Shown here: positions 59,217 to 64,000 of the stretch, piece after piece
Position numbering within the stretch: the stretch's first letter is position 1
Layout of the letters: each line of letters begins with the position of its first letter
Source of the DNA: an uncultured Clostridia bacterium
GTDB lineage: Bacteria > Bacillota > Clostridia > Peptostreptococcales > Anaerovoracaceae
Assembly: GCA_937900415.1 (NCBI GenBank)
Contig: CALCEY010000010.1
Coordinates: forward strand, 62,001 to 126,000
Reading direction: 5' to 3'
Length of the DNA: 64,000 bases
Notes under the pieces: generated by a model
The model's database searches: none
Told to the model about the DNA's origin: nothing
The model's input: the letters and a program-made list of their open reading frames with translations, nothing else
Made by a program: the position numbers and the translations under genes

Positions 59217-59927
59217 TTACTGGATTTTTCCTGTTTTAATCAGCAATTTCATAGCCTCTATCATTTCATCAGGCGAATCCTTATAAGTTCCTGTAACGGT
59301 AATTATTTTTCCGTCTACGACAGCGTTGATACCTATCTGTTTAGAAGCCGGCAAATTGATCAAATATTCTCTTCCTCCCATAGCCTCTATATCGGCTTCT
59401 GTGACGGAACCGTCTTCTATAAGAAGATCCAGCATCTCATCGGTAAGCTTCGTTTCAGCTTCATAATAAATCACAGGCTCTCCTTCAAAGGTCTTCATTT
59501 CATTGCTCTTTACCTTAAAACCTGTGGTCGCTCCCATCAAATTAAGCTGATTCATAAGTGTATTCATGTCGCTTTCCTTTAAAGTACCCTCAAAATCAGC
59601 AGATATTCTTACATTGATATTGTCAAGCGCCTCGCTGTTTGACTCATAATCAGATTTGTCGTATATAGCGAACTGTCCCATCCTTGCGTCGAAGGCCCAT
59701 TTATCTTTATCATACTGAGCGGAAAATCCGCCGTACGAAGCCTCTTCTGCATTGGCCGGCTGCTTTACTTCGCCAAGTGAAGAGTATTCCGGCTCCTTCG
59801 CCTCTTCTTCTGATTCAGAACCGATATTTTCTTTTTCGTTTTCTGCTTTTTCCTTACAGCCTGGCAATCCCATAATTCCTAATGCCATTAAAAGACACAA
59901 CAGAATTAAACCCAACTTCTTTCTCAT
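59217..59927 (-). CDS. Lipoprotein of unknown function
   Basis: This 236-residue protein starts at ATG 59927 (AAGGCAAGG upstream) and has a basic MRKK start, a hydrophobic core, and the lipobox LPGC near residue 24, so it should be a lipid-anchored surface protein. An acidic linker rich in Glu (residues 25-50) precedes a mature region with YDKDKWAFDARMGQFAIYD and repeated short strands. I do not recognise the family. It is the last gene before the rnpB RNA on this strand. Confidence 0.8.
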   Translation of the reverse strand: MRKKLGLILLCLLMALGIMGLPGCKEKAENEKENIGSESEEEAKEPEYSSLGEVKQPANAEEASYGGFSAQYDKDKWAFDARMGQFAIYDKSDYESNSEALDNINVRISADFEGTLKESDMNTLMNQLNLMGATTGFKVKSNEMKTFEGEPVIYYEAETKLTDEMLDLLIEDGSVTEADIEAMGGREYLINLPASKQIGINAVVDGKIITVTGTYKDSPDEMIEAMKLLIKTGKIQ

Positions 59928-59983
59928 AAAACCTTGCCTTTCTTCTTTCATAATAGTAAATAAAACAGCTTTTATTATTTTAA

Positions 59984-60343
59984 TTGGGCAGAGCTATAAG
60001 CCGGGTTCTGTATTTGACAATCATCTATCTCGACTTGCCATTACTGACAAGCTCAAGCGACCTACCTCCCGGGAGGCAGCGGGCAACTGCCTTTTGGCCC
60101 CTCTTTGGTCTTGCTCCGGATGGGGTTTACACGGCCGGCATGTCTCCATGCCGCCGGTGAGCTCTTACCTCACCATTTCAACCTTACCACGGCATTATCC
60201 GTTTCGGCGGAATGTTTCTGTTGCACTTTCCCTATAGTTACCTACGCCGGACGTTATCCGGCATCCTGCCCTGCGGAGCCCGGACTTTCCTCATCCCCTC
60301 CCTGGAAATCAGGGAAAAGGACGCGACTGTCTGCTCTGCCCAA
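59984..60343 (-). ncRNA. rnpB: RNase P RNA (class A)
   Basis: The minus strand holds the bacterial RNase P RNA, the ribozyme that matures tRNA 5' ends. The ends TTGGGCAGAGC and GCTCTGCCCAA pair as P1. The conserved core shows GAGGAAAGTCCGGGCTCC near the 5' side, and GAGGTAGGTCGC, ATAGATGA and ACAGAACCCGGCTTAT near the 3' side. The 360-base length and the order of helices fit type A rather than the Bacillus type B. It begins 7 bases beyond the stop of a 37-codon reading frame. Confidence 0.97.
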
Positions 60344-60350
60344 TAAAAAT

Positions 60351-60464
60351 TTAAAACAAATACGAAATTACAGATATAGAATATGTAATTACAACAGCTG
60401 CAATGATAACTATTACTATCACTTTAGCCAAAAATGAATTATCTTTTTTCTTCCTTGCTTTCAT
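60351..60464 (-). CDS. 37-residue single-span membrane protein
   Basis: ATG at 60462-60464 opens 37 codons ending TAA at 60351-60353, with ATAAGGAAGAGAGAAA as ribosome-binding region. The start MKARKKKDNSFLAK is strongly basic, and the rest (VIVIVIIAAVVITYSISVISYLF) is one membrane helix with the positive charge on the cytoplasmic side. It lies 23 bases beyond the Nif3-family gene and 7 bases before rnpB. The composition, the ribosome-binding site and the tight spacing support a real gene; the function is unknown. Confidence 0.7.
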   Translation of the reverse strand: MKARKKKDNSFLAKVIVIVIIAAVVITYSISVISYLF

Positions 60465-60487
60465 TTTCTCTCTTCCTTATATCCCGC

Positions 60488-61270
60488 TTATATGAATGAA
60501 AAAGGATTCAAATCCTCAGTAGATTTTATGATTTCAATGTCTGAATTATTGCTTAAATAACCTGCCATATTATCCGTAAAGATCTTTTCACTGCCGTAAT
60601 GCCCTATGTCAAGGACGTTAAGCTCTATCTCCTTCGCCTCCCGCGCCGTGTGATACTTTACGTCTCCTGTAATAAACAAATCGCAGCCCGCTTCTTTGGC
60701 AGCTCTTATGAATTCGCCGCCGGCCCCGGTGCAAAGGCCTATCTTGCCTGCCGTCTGATTTGGATTTCCACAAAAGCTTATCATATCACTCTTTAGCTTA
60801 AGCCAGCGGCAGACTTGCTCTATGTATTCTCCTATGCTGCACTGACCGTCTACAAGGCCTTCCCTGCAATATCCCATGGCGTCAGTATTCATCGGCCTTA
60901 TATCAAGCAGTCTGAGGAGGGACGCCAGATAATCGTTGTTGCCTCCCTCACATTTATCGAAAGGCGTATGGCTGGAATATACGCTTATCCCAGACTCTAT
61001 CAATCTTATCATCAACTTGCCTGTAACATCATTACAGTCAACTTTATTCAATGAGCCAAATATGAGCGGATGGTGAGTTACCAGTACTTCGGCGCCGCAG
61101 CGTAAAGCCTCGTCTATGACAGAGGAGGTCGCCTCAAGAGCCACCATAATACAGTTTATCTCTCTGCATTTATCTGCCAGCAGCAGCTGCCAGCCCGAAT
61201 TATCCCAGTTTTCCTGTAAACTGAGAGGCGCCGCTTTTTCAATTATTTCCCTAACGTCTGCTATCTTCAT
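60488..61270 (-). CDS. Nif3-family dinuclear metal-binding protein
   Basis: This 260-residue protein belongs to the Nif3/YqfO family, which forms hexamers with a bound metal pair. Motifs are LQENWDNSGWQLL at the start, VLVTHHPLIFG with the HH metal ligands, YSSHTPFDKCEGGNNDYLA, and GHYGSEKIFTDNM near the end. This is the short form without the PII-like insert. In Firmicutes it lies next to trmK and sigA as here; its biochemical role is unresolved. It overlaps the trmK stop by four bases. Confidence 0.92.
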   Translation of the reverse strand: MKIADVREIIEKAAPLSLQENWDNSGWQLLLADKCREINCIMVALEATSSVIDEALRCGAEVLVTHHPLIFGSLNKVDCNDVTGKLMIRLIESGISVYSSHTPFDKCEGGNNDYLASLLRLLDIRPMNTDAMGYCREGLVDGQCSIGEYIEQVCRWLKLKSDMISFCGNPNQTAGKIGLCTGAGGEFIRAAKEAGCDLFITGDVKYHTAREAKEIELNVLDIGHYGSEKIFTDNMAGYLSNNSDIEIIKSTEDLNPFSFI

Positions 61271-61971
61271 AATCTTCTTATCAGCCTTTCAAGATAATCT
61301 ATCCTGTATTCCCTACTCCTTATTTCCTTTGAGGACGGATTTTTTCCTTTCATAATTCCGGACAATATCCTTTTTTCGGCTTCAAGCCTTGCAGAAAGGT
61401 ATTCATGCGTCAAGGGACCCTTGAAATCCGCCAAGCTGTGAGGATATTCATATTCTATTCTGTCGGCTTCAAGGCTTTTAATCACAGCCCGTTCGCCGCG
61501 AAGGGCCGTGATTATTTCGCAGATATATTTTCCCTCGCGCACCTGCTTTTCATTTGATATATGGAATCCGTTATTGTAAAGCCAGTGTCTCAGGATCCCC
61601 GGATTGTTCCTCGGCTGCAAGACGAATTTTTTAAAGGAATGAGTCTTTCCTTCGTCTTCAGACAGAATCTGCGTCATCAGTATGCCTCCCATTCCGGCTA
61701 TGACGACACAGTCAACTTCCGCAGGCGCAATGACTCCAAGCCCGTTTCCAAGGCGTAAGTCAAAACTGACTTCAGGATACATGTTCAGACAGTTCTCCTC
61801 AGCTTTTTTAAGAGATCCTCTGCTTATATCTGTCATTATAACTTTGGGAGAAATGCGGCTTTCCCAAAGAAAAACAGGTAAAAAACCGTGATCCGTACCT
61901 ATATCGGCTACTGCTTCGCCCTTTTCTATTTCATCTGCGATGGCCTTTAGCCTATCACTCAGCTTTATCAT
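61267..61971 (-). CDS. trmK: tRNA (adenine-22-N1)-methyltransferase TrmK
   Basis: TrmK methylates A22 of tRNA. The 234-residue SAM-dependent protein has VADIGTDHGFLPVFLW as motif I near residue 19, then DCVVIAGMGGILMTQIL and VLQPRNNPGILRHWLY, all typical. It begins 3 bases after the sigA stop and overlaps the Nif3-family gene. The dnaG-sigA-trmK-nif3 order is the standard Firmicutes arrangement. Confidence 0.94.
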   Translation of the reverse strand: MIKLSDRLKAIADEIEKGEAVADIGTDHGFLPVFLWESRISPKVIMTDISRGSLKKAEENCLNMYPEVSFDLRLGNGLGVIAPAEVDCVVIAGMGGILMTQILSEDEGKTHSFKKFVLQPRNNPGILRHWLYNNGFHISNEKQVREGKYICEIITALRGERAVIKSLEADRIEYEYPHSLADFKGPLTHEYLSARLEAEKRILSGIMKGKNPSSKEIRSREYRIDYLERLIRRL

Positions 61972-61974
61972 TTC

Positions 61975-63162
61975 TTACTCTAAATAATCCTTTAATTTTT
62001 TACTTCTGCTCGGGTGTCTGAGCTTTCTCAGAGCCTTCGCTTCGATTTGTCTTATTCTCTCCCGCGTAACGTCAAACTCCTTGCCCACTTCTTCAAGAGT
62101 TCTGGCTCTGCCGTCCTCAAGACCGAATCTGAGCTTAAGAACTTTTTGCTCTCTGTCAGTAAGCGTATCGAGCACCTCCACCAATTGTTCCTTGAGCATC
62201 GAAAAGGCTGCCGCTTCAGCAGGCGCAGGTACGTCTTCGTCCGGTATAAAATCACCCAGATGACTGTCCTCTTCTTCTCCTATAGGGGTCTCAAGGGATA
62301 CTGGTTCCTGCGCAATTTTTTGTATTTCCCTGACCTTTTCCACGGAAATACCCATTTCCATTCCTATTTCCTCAGGGCTAGGTTCTCTTCCGTAAGTCTG
62401 AAGCAGCTGTCTTGAAACTCTTATCAGCTTGTTTATAGTTTCAACCATGTGTACAGGTATTCTGATGGTTCTGGCCTGGTCAGCTATTGAACGTGTAATC
62501 GCCTGTCTTATCCACCATGTGGCGTAAGTTGAAAATTTATATCCCTTAGTATAGTCGAACTTATCTACAGCCTTTATGAGTCCCAGATTTCCTTCCTGTA
62601 TCAAATCCAGAAACAGCATGCCACGGCCGACGTAACGCTTGGCTATGCTGACTACCAATCTCAGATTGGCTTCGCAAAGCCTCTTTTTCGCCTCTTCGTC
62701 GCCTTTCTCCATTCTCTTTGCCAGTTCAATTTCTTCATCTGCTGTCAGAAGTGGAACTTTACCTATTTCCTTAAGGTACATACGGACAGGGTCGTCTACG
62801 GCTATACTCTTTGGAATAGTCGCCTCCAGATCTATCTCGCCTGCCTCGTCGACGATAAGTTCCTCATCGTCGGCTTCAGCCTCTTCTCTCATCATAATTT
62901 CATCAAAGTCATCGGGCTCGGTTTCAGATACGATTTCTATTCCTTTGGCCATGAGTATCTCATATAAATCATCCATTTGATTTTTATCTAAATCAGCAGT
63001 TTCGAGAACGTCTGCAATTGCCGAATATGTCAGTTGATTCTTTCCCTGCTTTCCTTTTTCCAGCAAAACGTTCAGAAGTTCCTGCTTTTTATCCTCAGAA
63101 CCTTCGTCATCTGATTTTAATTTGTCTTTTACATTGTAATCGTTAATTTTTTCCATTGACAT
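61975..63162 (-). CDS. sigA: Primary sigma factor SigA
   Basis: SigA directs RNA polymerase to housekeeping promoters, such as those seen in this window. The 395-residue protein begins at ATG 63162 (GGGGGAAGG upstream); an ATG at 63177 is less well placed. Region 1.1/1.2 includes KSIAVDDPVRMYLKEIG, region 2 has LIQEGNLGLIKAVDKFDY and KFSTYATWWIRQAITRSI, and region 4.2 has the helix-turn-helix VGKEFDVTRERIRQIEAKAL. The length is normal. The start overlaps the 3' end of dnaG by 20 bases. Confidence 0.97.
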   Translation of the reverse strand: MSMEKINDYNVKDKLKSDDEGSEDKKQELLNVLLEKGKQGKNQLTYSAIADVLETADLDKNQMDDLYEILMAKGIEIVSETEPDDFDEIMMREEAEADDEELIVDEAGEIDLEATIPKSIAVDDPVRMYLKEIGKVPLLTADEEIELAKRMEKGDEEAKKRLCEANLRLVVSIAKRYVGRGMLFLDLIQEGNLGLIKAVDKFDYTKGYKFSTYATWWIRQAITRSIADQARTIRIPVHMVETINKLIRVSRQLLQTYGREPSPEEIGMEMGISVEKVREIQKIAQEPVSLETPIGEEEDSHLGDFIPDEDVPAPAEAAAFSMLKEQLVEVLDTLTDREQKVLKLRFGLEDGRARTLEEVGKEFDVTRERIRQIEAKALRKLRHPSRSKKLKDYLE

Positions 63163-64000
63163 AAAACCTTCCCCCATGTGCCTTTAATTCTTTCTGTATT
63201 TCCATCAATTCCAATGTGAGCTTTCGTGCTGATTCCGTATTATTTTCCTCGTCTGCCATAGACAGCATGGCCAGCACCCTTTCCTCTCTGGATTTGAGCC
63301 GGCTCATTCTCTGCCTGTCCACACACTGACGCATAATTTCCTCCGCGTTGCCGGCTACCGCTATCTTATCAAGAGCTTCCGAAATATACTTACTTTCGTC
63401 CGGCTCAAGACGGTCGGAAACCTGACTTAAATTAAAATCGCCGTCAAGGCCGTAAAGCTCAAATATAATGCCTATAAGCTTTATCCCAAGGCTGCTCTGA
63501 AACAGTTCTTCTTCAGAAATCAGTTCCTCCGTAAGTTTAGGCTCTATAAAAATGCATTTAAGCACCGTTATTTCCATATTCGAAAGCATAGGGCTTTTTT
63601 CTTCATGCTCCGTCTTTGCCTGAAATCTGTGCTTTTCGACGCTTTCATTATTATTGCCTATGATTTCCAATTTTATCGCATTTTCTGAAATTCCAATATC
63701 TTTAGCGATTTTTTTGATATATATATCCGCTTCTACAGGGCTCATTTCTTTAAGTATGGGCGCAGTCCTCTTCATATAATCAAGTTTTCCGTCTTCACTT
63801 TCAAGGTTTAAGCCGCGTTTTGCTGCTTTAAGCTTGTAATCGGTGTACGGCATGGCTTCAGAAGCCAGTTTAAGGAAGGCCTCACGTCCGTTCTTTTTCA
63901 CATATTCGTCCGGATCCTTTCCGTCCGTTACGTGAAGAACCTTTACTTTACAATTTTCCTGCTTAAGCACCTCAATTCCCCGAAGAGCCGCTTTCTGTCC
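63143..64000 (-). CDS. dnaG: DNA primase, partial (5' end off the window)
   Basis: The last 285 residues of DnaG are encoded, open to base 64000; the gene begins beyond the window. DnaG makes the RNA primers for replication. Visible is the end of the TOPRIM domain with DGKDPDEYVKKNGREAF, followed by the C-terminal helicase-binding domain. The 20-base overlap with sigA suggests coupled translation. The zinc-binding and catalytic N-terminal parts lie outside the window. Confidence 0.93.
   Translation of the reverse strand, partial: GQKAALRGIEVLKQENCKVKVLHVTDGKDPDEYVKKNGREAFLKLASEAMPYTDYKLKAAKRGLNLESEDGKLDYMKRTAPILKEMSPVEADIYIKKIAKDIGISENAIKLEIIGNNNESVEKHRFQAKTEHEEKSPMLSNMEITVLKCIFIEPKLTEELISEEELFQSSLGIKLIGIIFELYGLDGDFNLSQVSDRLEPDESKYISEALDKIAVAGNAEEIMRQCVDRQRMSRLKSREERVLAMLSMADEENNTESARKLTLELMEIQKELKAHGGRFYVNGKN

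Overview
The window is a chromosomal housekeeping segment of a spore-forming, anaerobic, low-to-moderate GC Clostridia-type Firmicute. Support comes from a complete spoIIIAA-AH operon, a SigA/DnaG operon, Rel, RNase J, YlbF, Asp23, YqeK, RsfS, strong Shine-Dalgarno sites, consensus SigA promoters, oxygen-sensitive electron-bifurcation genes and an acyl-CoA dehydratase activase-type protein. I cannot name the genus from sequence alone; the combination fits the Peptostreptococcales/Family XIII type of Clostridia (inference). No insertion sequence, prophage, CRISPR array or integron was seen.

Layout, nearly all on the minus strand: (1) 1-6.0 kb, dxs (3' end off the left edge), ispA, xseB, xseA, a TsaD/Kae1-family paralogue, nusB and an Asp23 protein, driven by a consensus promoter. 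(2) 6.0-10.5 kb, spoIIIAA-AH, with an unusually short SpoIIIAF and SpoIIIAG. (3) 10.6-16.5 kb, a three-gene operon (NuoE-like, NuoF-like, and a NuoG-NfnB chimera) that I identify as a Stn-type NADPH/NADH/ferredoxin transhydrogenase. (4) 16.6-20.8 kb, a CNNM/CBS protein and the trhP-trmR-mltG block (tRNA wobble-uridine modification plus peptidoglycan cleavage). (5) 20.9-38.8 kb, efp, ylbF, rnjA, leuS, rsfS, yqeK, nadD, aspS, hisS, hemZ-like, an MBL hydrolase, dtd, rel, secDF, yajC and a tRNA-Leu: a translation, stringent-response and secretion block. (6) 38.9-46.5 kb, an orphan membrane-anchored solute-binding protein, coaE, polA, an OPT-family transporter and a formate/nitrite channel. (7) 46.5-47.6 kb, a previously unlisted ncRNA that I assign to 6S RNA, then yebC. 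(8) 47.8-49.2 kb, an NhaC-type antiporter on the plus strand. (9) 49.3-53.7 kb, a 1479-residue BadF/HgdC-HgdB-like protein with a Gln/His-rich tail. (10) 53.8-59.0 kb, a Cys-cluster protein, a MATE exporter, prfC and an NSS transporter. (11) 59.2-64.0 kb, a lipoprotein, RNase P RNA, a 37-residue membrane protein, a Nif3-family protein, trmK, sigA and the 3' part of dnaG.

Most of this is conserved core biology. The points most worth a second look are the Stn-type complex with its inserted NfnB module and truncated molybdopterin domain, the reduced SpoIIIAF followed by an in-frame Lys/Arg-rich continuation after a TAA, the 6S RNA, the 37-residue membrane protein squeezed between nif3 and rnpB, the orphan anchored solute-binding protein, a heptanucleotide tandem repeat in front of dxs, and the long charged tail on YajC. 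I saw no gene set that I could defend as a wholly undescribed system.
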